DNA of 37,373 bases from an uncultured Prevotellaceae bacterium (lineage in GTDB: Bacteria; Bacteroidota; Bacteroidia; Bacteroidales; Bacteroidaceae), in NCBI GenBank assembly GCA_937891085.1, contig CALAEY010000095.1:1-37373 (forward strand), in the 5' to 3' direction. The notes beneath the pieces were generated by a model that was not told the DNA's origin, did no database searches, and saw nothing but the letters and a program-made list of their open reading frames with translations. The position numbers and the translations under genes were made by a program. Shown in pieces: positions 18,378-25,701 of the stretch; the first letter of the stretch is position 1; every line of letters begins with the position of its first letter.

Positions 18378-20051
18378 ATGTGTGGTATAGTTTCAATCCT
18401 CAACATAAAAGAGCAAACGCAAGAACTGCGTAGTAAAGCATTGCGCATGAGCCAGAAAATCCGCCATCGCGGACCAGATTGGAGTGGTATTTTCTGCGGT
18501 GGCAGTGCCATCTTGGCCCATGAGAGGCTTAGTATCGTCGATCCAGAATCTGGCGGACAGCCCTTGTATTCTCCAGACAGGAAGCAAGTGCTGGCAGTCA
18601 ATGGCGAGATATATAATCATCAGGAAATACGCAGAAGGTATGCCGATAGCTACGAGTTCCAGACGAAGTCGGATTGTGAAGTCATACTGGCCCTTTATCG
18701 CGACAAAGGCATCGATTTCCTTGAAGACCTTAGCGGCATTTTTTCCTTCGTGCTCTACGATCAGGAACGCGATGAGTTTCTGATAGCACGTGATCCCATT
18801 GGGGTAATTCCGCTCTACATCGGCTATGATGAAAGCGGTAGGATCTATGTGGCTTCAGAGCTAAAGGCGCTCGAAGGGCAATGTGCGCATTACGAGCCAT
18901 TCCTTCCCGGACACTATTATTGGAGCCGTGAAGGGCGTATGCGCCGCTATTATCAGCGCGACTGGTTCCAATATGACGCCGTGAAGGACAATGCTGCCAG
19001 TGTGGAGGTCATCCGCACCGGACTTAAGGCGGCCGTGAAACGCCAACTCATGTCTGACGTGCCTTATGGTGTATTGCTAAGCGGAGGGCTCGACAGCAGC
19101 GTTATCTCTGCCATTGCGGAGAAATATTCTGAAATGCGCATCGAGGACGATAGTCAAACCAAAGCCTATTGGCCACGCCTGCACTCCTTTGCAGTGGGCC
19201 TGAAAGGGGCTCCCGATCTGGCCAAGGCGAAACTTGTGGCCGACTATATCGGCACTGTGCACCACGAAATCAACTACACCATTCAGGAAGGGCTTGATGC
19301 TATCCGAGATGTCATCTATTTCATTGAGACATACGATGTTACCACCGTACGCGCCTCCACCCCTATGTATCTGCTGGCCCGTGTCATCAAGTCTATGGGC
19401 ATCAAGATGGTGCTGTCTGGTGAGGGGGCTGATGAAATCTTCGGAGGCTACCTCTATTTCCACAAAGCCCCATCAGCGCAGGAGTTTCACGAAGAGACGG
19501 TGCGCAAGCTCTCCAAGCTGCATTTATACGACTGTCTGAGAGCTAATAAAAGCCTCTCTGCTTGGGGCGTAGAAGGGCGCGTGCCTTTTCTCGACAAGGA
19601 GTTTCTTGATGTAGCTATGCGTACCAACCCTGCTGCGAAGATGTGCCCAGGAAAAGAGATTGAGAAGCGCATCGTGCGTGAGGCTTTTGCCGACTTGCTG
19701 CCTGCAGAAGTGGCTTGGAGGCAGAAAGAGCAATTTTCCGATGGCGTGGGCTATTCGTGGATTGACACTCTGAAGCAGATGACCTCAGAAGCCGTGAGTG
19801 ATGAACAGATGGCTCATGCGGCAGAGCGCTTCCCTATCAATCCCCCAAAGAACAAAGAGGAATACTACTATCGCAGCATCTTCGCGGAGCATTTCCCCAG
19901 CGATTCTGCTGCTCGCAGCGTCCCCAGCGAAGCCAGCGTGGCCTGTTCCACCGCTATCGCCTTGGAGTGGGATGAAGCGTTCAGAGGGATGAATGAGCCA
20001 AGTGGGCGTGCCATTAGCGGCGTTCACGAAAAGGCATACGCCGCTGAGTAA
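18378..20051 (+). CDS. asnB: asparagine synthase (glutamine-hydrolysing)
   Basis: AsnB makes asparagine from aspartate, ATP and glutamine. Cys2 of MCGIVSILNI is the glutaminase nucleophile, with RHRGPDWSG and AVNGEIYNH as further class II motifs. The synthetase domain has the PP-loop SGGLDSS at residues 235-241 and the SGEGADEIFGGY motif further on. The 557-residue length fits the E. coli AsnB type, with a low-complexity C-terminal tail rich in Ala and Ser. It lies 38 bp after glmS and is followed by a terminator, so it closes the amidotransferase block. Confidence 0.97.
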   Translation: MCGIVSILNIKEQTQELRSKALRMSQKIRHRGPDWSGIFCGGSAILAHERLSIVDPESGGQPLYSPDRKQVLAVNGEIYNHQEIRRRYADSYEFQTKSDCEVILALYRDKGIDFLEDLSGIFSFVLYDQERDEFLIARDPIGVIPLYIGYDESGRIYVASELKALEGQCAHYEPFLPGHYYWSREGRMRRYYQRDWFQYDAVKDNAASVEVIRTGLKAAVKRQLMSDVPYGVLLSGGLDSSVISAIAEKYSEMRIEDDSQTKAYWPRLHSFAVGLKGAPDLAKAKLVADYIGTVHHEINYTIQEGLDAIRDVIYFIETYDVTTVRASTPMYLLARVIKSMGIKMVLSGEGADEIFGGYLYFHKAPSAQEFHEETVRKLSKLHLYDCLRANKSLSAWGVEGRVPFLDKEFLDVAMRTNPAAKMCPGKEIEKRIVREAFADLLPAEVAWRQKEQFSDGVGYSWIDTLKQMTSEAVSDEQMAHAAERFPINPPKNKEEYYYRSIFAEHFPSDSAARSVPSEASVACSTAIALEWDEAFRGMNEPSGRAISGVHEKAYAAE

Positions 20052-20080
20052 ACTTTTATGCTCTCACTATGAACATTTAT

Positions 20081-20105
20081 GCCCACAGTTGTGGGCATTT
20101 TTGCT
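20081..20105 (+). terminator. terminator after asnB
   Basis: GCCCAC and GTGGGC arms (20081-20096) with a four-base loop are followed by ATTTTT. A second, weaker dyad follows at once: TGCTCAC at 20102-20108 pairs with GTGAGCA at 20123-20129 around a 14-nt loop. Together they separate the nitrogen cluster from the next gene. Confidence 0.75.
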
Positions 20106-20155
20106 CACAGCAGTGGACATCCGTGAGCATCACTGAATCGTAAACTTCATTTTAC

Positions 20156-20187
20156 CTTGCACATCTATCAGAAATGGATTATCTTTG
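20156..20187 (+). promoter_or_regulatory. esterase promoter, -7 box inside an inverted repeat
   Basis: A perfect -7 box TATCTTTG (20180-20187) has a near-match -33 (CTTG, 20156-20159) at 20 bp. The -7 box lies within a 13-bp perfect inverted repeat (20172-20184 and 20193-20205, 8-bp loop). Confidence 0.6.
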
Positions 20188-20205
20188 TATCGAGATAATC
20201 CATTT
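20172..20205. repeat. 13-bp perfect inverted repeat, candidate operator
   Basis: The arms AAATGGATTATCT and AGATAATCCATTT are exact reverse complements separated by 8 bp. The left arm runs into the -7 box and the right arm covers the expected transcription start. The transcript would contain only the right arm, so a DNA-binding repressor site is more likely than an RNA hairpin. Confidence 0.7.
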
Positions 20206-20211
20206 TTAGTA

Positions 20212-21405
20212 ATGAAAAAGCTATTTACTCTTTGGGCTGTCTGCATACTCAGTATGCTGACTGCCGTGGCACAAGATGCCATCTTCGTTGAAAATCAAGA
20301 AATCGTATCGCCAGAGGTGAATGCTGACGGCACAGTGACTTTCCGCCTTGTGGCTCCCAAGGCCATCACGGCACAGGTATGGGGCGACTTCCTGCCTGAG
20401 GGCACTCTGGTGGATATGACTGAGGAGAACGGGGTGTGGACCTATACGTCTGAGCCACTGAACGCTGAGCTGTATGCCTACTTTTTCGTGGTGAACGGTC
20501 AAACTGTTCTCGACCCTCAGAATACCTATCTATATCGCAACATAGCCAACTATTACAACTACTTTATCGTGAGCCGTGAGAAGGGCGATGTAGGCGACCT
20601 CTACAGCGTGCATGAGGTTCCTCATGGCGATGTGGACGAGGTGTGGTATGACAGTCCTACATTGGGCATGCAGCGCCGTATGCTGGTCTATACACCAGCC
20701 GGTTACGACAAAGGCAGCAAGTATCCTGTACTCTACTTGTTCCATGGTGCTGGTGGCGATGAGGAAGCTTGGATAGAGTTCGGACGTGCCGCTCAGATAA
20801 TGGATAACCTGATTGCAGAAGGCAAAGCGAAACCTATGATCGTGGTGATGCCAAACGGCAACCTGAACGCTCAGGCAGTGGCGGGCAAATGGAGCAAGGG
20901 CATGTATAAGCCCTCGTTCATGCAGCACACCAATCCTGTGCCTACAGCCTCGATGGAGCAGAGCTTCCCCGACATTCAGAAGTATGTGGAGAGTCACTAT
21001 AAGGTGCTGAAGAACCGTCAGAATCGTGCTGTGGCTGGCCTCTCAATGGGTGGTGGTCATGCGTATGCCGTTAGCAAGGAGTATCCGGGCAACTTCGACT
21101 ATATCGGTCTGTTCTCTCCTGCCATTCTCTATGGCATCAGCAGCAACTTCATGGAGACCAATCTGCAGAGCCTTCGTGCCGATCAGAAACTCTCTCGCCA
21201 GATAGATGCGCTGAAGGCTGCCAAGCCTAAGCTCTACTGGATAGGCATAGGCGATGCCGACTTCCTCTACAGTCAGAACAAGGACTATCGCACGTATCTG
21301 GATGAGAAGCAGTTTCCGTATGAGTATTACGAGAACGATGGCGGACACATCTGGGTGAATTGGCGTAAGTACCTGACTATCTTTGCACAGAAGATCTTCA
21401 AATAA
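20212..21405 (+). CDS. secreted CE1-type carbohydrate esterase with N-terminal CBM48-like domain
   Basis: The 397-residue protein has a signal peptide (MKKLFTLWAV to TAVAQD, cleavage near residue 20), so it is exported. Residues about 30-125 form an early-set immunoglobulin/CBM48-like module (TVTFRLVAPKAITAQVWGDF). Residues about 145-397 are an esterase D-type alpha/beta hydrolase with LYLFHGAGGDEEAW and the nucleophile elbow GLSMGG (Ser278). Probable partners are the acid in GIGDADF (Asp348 or Asp350) and His379. This architecture is common in Bacteroidetes feruloyl and acetyl-xylan esterases, so a plant-polysaccharide ester is the likely substrate. The exact substrate cannot be read from the sequence. 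The ATG at 20212 starts the signal peptide; an upstream TTG start lies over the promoter. Confidence 0.85.
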   Translation: MKKLFTLWAVCILSMLTAVAQDAIFVENQEIVSPEVNADGTVTFRLVAPKAITAQVWGDFLPEGTLVDMTEENGVWTYTSEPLNAELYAYFFVVNGQTVLDPQNTYLYRNIANYYNYFIVSREKGDVGDLYSVHEVPHGDVDEVWYDSPTLGMQRRMLVYTPAGYDKGSKYPVLYLFHGAGGDEEAWIEFGRAAQIMDNLIAEGKAKPMIVVMPNGNLNAQAVAGKWSKGMYKPSFMQHTNPVPTASMEQSFPDIQKYVESHYKVLKNRQNRAVAGLSMGGGHAYAVSKEYPGNFDYIGLFSPAILYGISSNFMETNLQSLRADQKLSRQIDALKAAKPKLYWIGIGDADFLYSQNKDYRTYLDEKQFPYEYYENDGGHIWVNWRKYLTIFAQKIFK

Positions 21406-21413
21406 GTTACAGC

Positions 21414-21443
21414 CCCCTCCCCCATGAAAGGAGGGGATTTTTT
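21414..21443 (+). terminator. terminator after the esterase
   Basis: CCCCTCC (21414-21420) pairs with GGAGGGG (21430-21436), followed by ATTTTTTG, 8 nt past the esterase stop. This is a strong G+C stem with a T-tract. Confidence 0.85.
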
Positions 21444-21504
21444 GTCTTTTTTGATGCAAGGTTTTCGTAAAACTGCGTTTATTGAGTAAAAACTAAATGC
21501 AAAG

Positions 21505-22005
21505 ATGAAAAAGAAAGTCTATAAAGTGATGAATCTGCTGCTGGGCAGCGTGGTGACCATGCTTGGGTTTGAGTCATGCGGTGATGAAGGTCCTTTCGGG
21601 GGTGGTGCTGTAGTAGAATATGGAGTACCTCATGCTACCTATCGTGTAGTCGGCACTGTAACTGACAAGAACGGCACCCCCATTGAAGGTATCAAGGTGA
21701 AGATGATAGAAGACTACTCTCAATATGAAAGTGGAGAAGTCTTTGAGAGAGGCAAAGGTCAAACCGACTCTAAAGGTAGCTTCACTACAGACGAAGCTGT
21801 TCTCTCCTTCCTTAGCGATGAAGACAAAGTAGTGTTTGTAGATGAAGACGGTGAAGCCAATGGCGGCAAATTCGCTTCTGACACCCTCCTATTGAAAGAC
21901 CTGCCTCAGAAACAATACGCGAAAGCGCCAAAGGGCGATCACTGGTCGAGCGGTTCCTTCGAACTGACAGCCGATGTGAAACTAAAGCCAGAAGAGAATG
22001 ATTAA
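21505..22005 (+). CDS. putative lipoprotein of an rSAM/lipoprotein system
   Basis: This is a 166-residue protein with a lipoprotein-type N-terminus: basic MKKKVYK, a hydrophobic stretch, then GFESC with Cys25 as the probable lipidated residue. Residues about 45-115 (YRVVGTVTDKNGTPIEGIKV, then GQTDSKGSF) resemble a carboxypeptidase-regulatory-like beta-sandwich. The rest is acidic and Lys-rich without a known motif. Its last codons overlap the downstream radical SAM start by 8 nt, so both are made together. From memory this pair matches the rSAM/lipoprotein system of Bacteroidetes (TIGR04134 for this partner, to be verified). The lipoprotein could be the target of the radical SAM enzyme or an accessory; its function is unknown. 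Confidence 0.8.
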   Translation: MKKKVYKVMNLLLGSVVTMLGFESCGDEGPFGGGAVVEYGVPHATYRVVGTVTDKNGTPIEGIKVKMIEDYSQYESGEVFERGKGQTDSKGSFTTDEAVLSFLSDEDKVVFVDEDGEANGGKFASDTLLLKDLPQKQYAKAPKGDHWSSGSFELTADVKLKPEEND

Positions 22006-23092
22006 TGTGCTGAGCCTCAGACGGAAGTTGGCCTTGGAGGTGGAGCATAAGATTCAGAACAACCTCATCAAGGAGCATCCCCTTCGTCAAGTAATGTGGG
22101 AGTGTACGCTCCGCTGCAACCTGCACTGTCGTCATTGCGGAAGCGATTGCCATACTGTGGCCTCGCAACCCGATATGCCTATCGAGGAATTCCTAAAAGT
22201 GCTCGACAGCGTGAAGCGTAGTGGCGCTGATACGCACCGAGTCATGATCACCATCACTGGCGGGGAGCCTCTGATGCGCCCCGACCTTGAAGAGTGCGGA
22301 CGTGCCATCTATGAGCGGGAGTTTCCCTGGGGCATGGTGAGCAATGGTCTTTTCCTGACACCTCAGCGCTTTCAGCGTCTCCTGGCTGCAGGATTGCATA
22401 CCATGACGCTAAGCTTAGATGGATTAGAAGAACTGCACAACTGGATGCGTGGCAATCCTAAGAGCTTCAGCCAAGTGGATCAGGCCCTGGATTTGCTGGT
22501 GAAAGAGCCCTGCATCATCTTCGATGTAGTGACCTGCGTGAACCGTCGCAACTATGCTACCCTGCCTCAGATACGCGACTATCTCATTCATAAAGGAGTG
22601 AAGGCCTGGCGACTCTTCAGTATCTTCCCCGTGGGACGGGCAGCACAAGACCCAGAGATGCAGCTCAAGCCCTATGAGTTCCGCGGGATGTTCGACTTTA
22701 TCCGTCAGACACGTCGGGAAGGCATCATCAGGGCCAGCTATGGCTGCGAGGGGTTCTTAGGCAACCTTGAGGGGGAAGTGCGCGACCATCTATTCCTATG
22801 CCATGCGGGCATCACCACAGGCTCCGTCTTAGCAGATGGCAGCATCAGCGCCTGCCCCAGCATCCGTGCCGACTATCATCAGGGCAACATCTACGAAGAC
22901 GACTTCATGGAGGTGTGGGAGAATCGCTATCAGGTCTACAGGAACCGAGAGTGGGCACGGAAAGATGAGTGTAAGGAATGCAAGTTCTTCCGTTATTGTC
23001 GAGGCAACGGCATGCACCTCAGAGACGGCAATGGAAAACTGCTCTTCTGCCACCTGAAAAGACTAAAGCAAGCCGAAGGAGCTATCGTCTAA
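21998..23092 (+). CDS. radical SAM/SPASM protein of an rSAM/lipoprotein system
   Basis: This 364-residue radical SAM enzyme carries the SAM-cluster motif CNLHCRHC (Cys40, Cys44, Cys47), the ITGGEP motif at residues 86-91, and a SPASM-type C-terminus with Cys268, Cys286, Cys325, Cys328, Cys334 and Cys351 for auxiliary iron-sulfur clusters. SPASM proteins often modify peptides or proteins. No small precursor peptide is seen nearby; the only partner is the lipoprotein gene it overlaps by 8 nt. I recall this as TIGR04133, a family defined by that pairing. Its protein ends 4 nt into the convergent PAP2 gene. The reaction catalysed is not known to me. A cofactor-maturation (PqqE/MoaA-like) role is an alternative, but the context argues against it. 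Confidence 0.88.
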   Translation: MINVLSLRRKLALEVEHKIQNNLIKEHPLRQVMWECTLRCNLHCRHCGSDCHTVASQPDMPIEEFLKVLDSVKRSGADTHRVMITITGGEPLMRPDLEECGRAIYEREFPWGMVSNGLFLTPQRFQRLLAAGLHTMTLSLDGLEELHNWMRGNPKSFSQVDQALDLLVKEPCIIFDVVTCVNRRNYATLPQIRDYLIHKGVKAWRLFSIFPVGRAAQDPEMQLKPYEFRGMFDFIRQTRREGIIRASYGCEGFLGNLEGEVRDHLFLCHAGITTGSVLADGSISACPSIRADYHQGNIYEDDFMEVWENRYQVYRNREWARKDECKECKFFRYCRGNGMHLRDGNGKLLFCHLKRLKQAEGAIV

Positions 23093-23757
23093 AAATCAAC
23101 AAAGAGTGCATACCCCAAGAGGGCAACCGTGGTAAGGAGCCAGACACCCAAAGGGAGCCATAGGTAATGAAGCGGAATGGAAAGAGACTGGTCTTTGCAA
23201 AGCCGTGTGTAAACCCAATAGGCAAAAGAGGCAGCTAAGAATCCCAGAAAGAAACCTGCCAAGATATCACCCGGATAATGTACTCCAAGATAGATGCGTG
23301 AGTAGCAATTCAATAAAGCCCAAAGCAGCATCAGTGTGTTAAGCAGTCGGATACGGAACAGGTAAATCAAGAAAATCGCCAAGCCGAATGTATTCGAAGC
23401 ATGGGCCGAAGGGAAGCTGTAGCGCCCACCCCGATAGCCATTTACGATGTGTACCCACTCATTGATAGGATTAGCAAGGTTGGCTGGTCGTAAGCGCTGT
23501 ACAATTGGGCGGATAAGGTGAGAGGCGGCCTGGTCGCAAATCAAGATGGTGAGCGCCACACACACCAGCGCCCAAAGCATCTGCTTACGCGACATGTTCC
23601 GATAGAGAAAGAGCACCAACGCCACATAGAACGGCAACCACACAGATACCTTGGTATAGCCCCACATAAAACCATCGAAAAAGGCTGAATGCAGACTATT
23701 GATATCAAGCATCAACTGCGTATCTACTAAGACTATCTGTTGTAAAATGTCTTCCAT
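23089..23757 (-). CDS. PAP2-family membrane phosphatase
   Basis: This 222-residue integral membrane protein has about six hydrophobic segments and the three PAP2 phosphatase motifs: a variant first motif R83-x6-RP (Lys is usual in the first position), PSAH at residues 116-119, and SRIYLGVHYPGD at 153-164. Members dephosphorylate lipid phosphates such as undecaprenyl pyrophosphate or phosphatidic acid on the periplasmic side. The gene is last in a leftward run, 45 bp after the phosphoglycerol-transferase gene. Undecaprenyl-pyrophosphatase-like recycling of a lipid carrier is plausible, but the substrate is not determined by sequence. Confidence 0.88.
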   Translation of the reverse strand: MEDILQQIVLVDTQLMLDINSLHSAFFDGFMWGYTKVSVWLPFYVALVLFLYRNMSRKQMLWALVCVALTILICDQAASHLIRPIVQRLRPANLANPINEWVHIVNGYRGGRYSFPSAHASNTFGLAIFLIYLFRIRLLNTLMLLWALLNCYSRIYLGVHYPGDILAGFFLGFLAASFAYWVYTRLCKDQSLSIPLHYLWLPLGVWLLTTVALLGYALFVDF

Positions 23758-23761
23758 CTCT

Positions 23762-23804
23762 CTAAACTTCTAAACTCTAAACCCTAAACTCTAAACCCTA
23801 AACT
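23762..23804. repeat. heptamer tandem array, CTAAACT/CTAAACC
   Basis: One 8-bp unit is followed by five 7-bp units alternating CTAAACT and CTAAACC. The array fills nearly the whole gap between two leftward genes and overlaps the sulfatase-family stop codon by two bases. It resembles a plant telomere repeat only by chance of sequence. Confidence 0.9.
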
Positions 23805-25701
23805 ATTTCTCCGCAATATCATCATAAAGTTTCTGAAGGTAAGCCTTGGCAGCCTGCGCATTCAGCCCAGGAGACAGCCCCTCATCCACTACAGCACGGC
23901 CCAACTTATTGTCGTATATCCATTGGTTCTCTTCCGTCACCATACCCATGGCATCTGGCACCGTGAAGAAGGCAAAATGCGGGGAGACAGGGTCGAATAG
24001 ATCCTTGCTGAAACGAAAGTCGGAATGTGGCAGATCAAGCTGCGCCAACAATGTGGCAGCGATGTCTTGCTGACTGCCAATGGTTTCTACTTCCATAGGC
24101 TGACGTATGGCTCCACCAGTAATCAGCAATGGTATCTGGTAACGCTCCACTGTCAGGTTGTCTATGTCTTCAGGATAGGCTCCCAAATGATCGGGAACAA
24201 TGACCAGCACAGTGTTTTTCCACTGCGGCAATCGGGCAAAACGGCGAACGAAATCGCCCACGCAACTATCCGTATAAGCGAAGGCATTGAGACGCGGATT
24301 CTCCAGTTTCTGATAAGGCACCTCGAAAGGCTCATGGCTGCTGGAGGTCTGCAATACGCGGAAATGCGGCGTAGCATCTTCTCGATAGGTCTTTGCCTCC
24401 TCTTGAAGATCACTGAGCAAACGAGAGAAAAGTACACCGTCATGCACACCCCACTTGCTCTGACGCTCACTGGAGGAGAAATCATCTTCAGACACGATGG
24501 TACCAAAGCCAGACGCACGCAGATAAGAACGCATGTTGGTGAAATTGGCATCACCACCATAGTAGTAACTGAGGTCGTAACCCACCAAACGCAGCACATT
24601 GGCTATGGATGGCAGGTGCTGTGTCTTGCGTGGATATTTCATCAAACTCATGGTAGGTGCCGCTGGATAGCCGCTTAAGATAGACACCAAACCACGATCT
24701 GTACGGAAGCTATTGGCATAGAAGTGCCTGAAGAAGATGGACTCATGCGACAAGCTGTCGAGATTCACCGCCACACTTGCCTCTCCGCCAAGCGTCTGCA
24801 TCAGATGATTGGAGAAGCTCTCCAAAATCAAGAACATCACTTCTGGACGCTTGGTAGTGAAAAGATTATGCAGGGAGTCCTCACTCATCTGCAAGATAGA
24901 CTGAAGCAGAGAGTCAGGCTGATTGTTCAGTTTTATCTGAGGATCAGTGAGTTCTTCCAGCAAAGCATCGGCCTCAGCATCACTCATAAAGCGGTATTGG
25001 TGGGCGAAATCGCCTTCCTTACCCAACGACTCCATCAGATTGAACGCAGGGTTTACTGCCGCGTGATTCAGAACCATCTCCTCACTGAAATACACATGGC
25101 CTGTATTCATGGTGGCTTCTGAGAATCCGCCACGGATAGGGATAAACAGCAGGGCGGTAAGTAGCAGCAATACACCAGTGGTAGGCAACTTCCTCGGCTT
25201 CTCCACAGATTGTAAGGCCGGATGCAGCACCCATGCCCTGAACATCAAGAAGATGAAGAAAGCCAAGAAAAGCATGGTGATGAGTGCAACCAACTTAAAT
25301 CCCCACCCTACGCTGGCCAAGGCATCGGCAGACGAAGAGAGGAAGTAGAAGACGGGGGTGGCATCGAGGCGGAAACCCCAGAACTGATAGAGCCCCAAGT
25401 CCACCACGAAGATCACTGACACTATCAGAGCCATAATCATGAAGTAGGCACGGGCCGTTTTCCGAAGCCAAGCAGCCATCGTCCAAACAGAAACGATAAG
25501 GAGCAAGGCGGGCAATGCCGTGAGGTAACCTGCTAAGGATAAATCAAGCGGAAGTCCATGCCACATCACACTCAGCCAGTCGCCTATGGAGGCCTCAGCA
25601 TAGAGGCGGTGATAATAGGCCATAAACACAGGTTTCTGCAGGGCAAAGACCAGCGTCCAAAGCAGGAAGGTCAGTATCAGTTTAAATAGGCGCTGTTTCA
25701 T
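23803..25701 (-). CDS. LtaS-like membrane phosphoglycerol transferase/sulfatase-family protein
   Basis: The 632-residue protein has about five transmembrane segments in the first 190 residues and a periplasmic alkaline-phosphatase-superfamily domain from about 285 on. Metal and catalytic residues fit the lipoteichoic-acid-synthase family: Glu294 (LILESFSN), the nucleophile Thr334 (NSFRTDRG), and a later PDHLGAYPE. In Gram-negatives such enzymes transfer phosphoglycerol or phosphoethanolamine onto glycans or lipids. The ATG at 25701 overlaps the upstream ABC stop by 4 nt (ATGA), which decides the start over an upstream ATG inside the ABC gene. Together with the PAP2 gene it points to envelope lipid or glycan modification. 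Confidence 0.85.
   Translation of the reverse strand: MKQRLFKLILTFLLWTLVFALQKPVFMAYYHRLYAEASIGDWLSVMWHGLPLDLSLAGYLTALPALLLIVSVWTMAAWLRKTARAYFMIMALIVSVIFVVDLGLYQFWGFRLDATPVFYFLSSSADALASVGWGFKLVALITMLFLAFFIFLMFRAWVLHPALQSVEKPRKLPTTGVLLLLTALLFIPIRGGFSEATMNTGHVYFSEEMVLNHAAVNPAFNLMESLGKEGDFAHQYRFMSDAEADALLEELTDPQIKLNNQPDSLLQSILQMSEDSLHNLFTTKRPEVMFLILESFSNHLMQTLGGEASVAVNLDSLSHESIFFRHFYANSFRTDRGLVSILSGYPAAPTMSLMKYPRKTQHLPSIANVLRLVGYDLSYYYGGDANFTNMRSYLRASGFGTIVSEDDFSSSERQSKWGVHDGVLFSRLLSDLQEEAKTYREDATPHFRVLQTSSSHEPFEVPYQKLENPRLNAFAYTDSCVGDFVRRFARLPQWKNTVLVIVPDHLGAYPEDIDNLTVERYQIPLLITGGAIRQPMEVETIGSQQDIAATLLAQLDLPHSDFRFSKDLFDPVSPHFAFFTVPDAMGMVTEENQWIYDNKLGRAVVDEGLSPGLNAQAAKAYLQKLYDDIAEK

Noticed and set aside
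23762..23804. Eukaryotic telomere contamination
   Set aside because: The repeat alternates two heptamers and is embedded in a bacterial operon junction.
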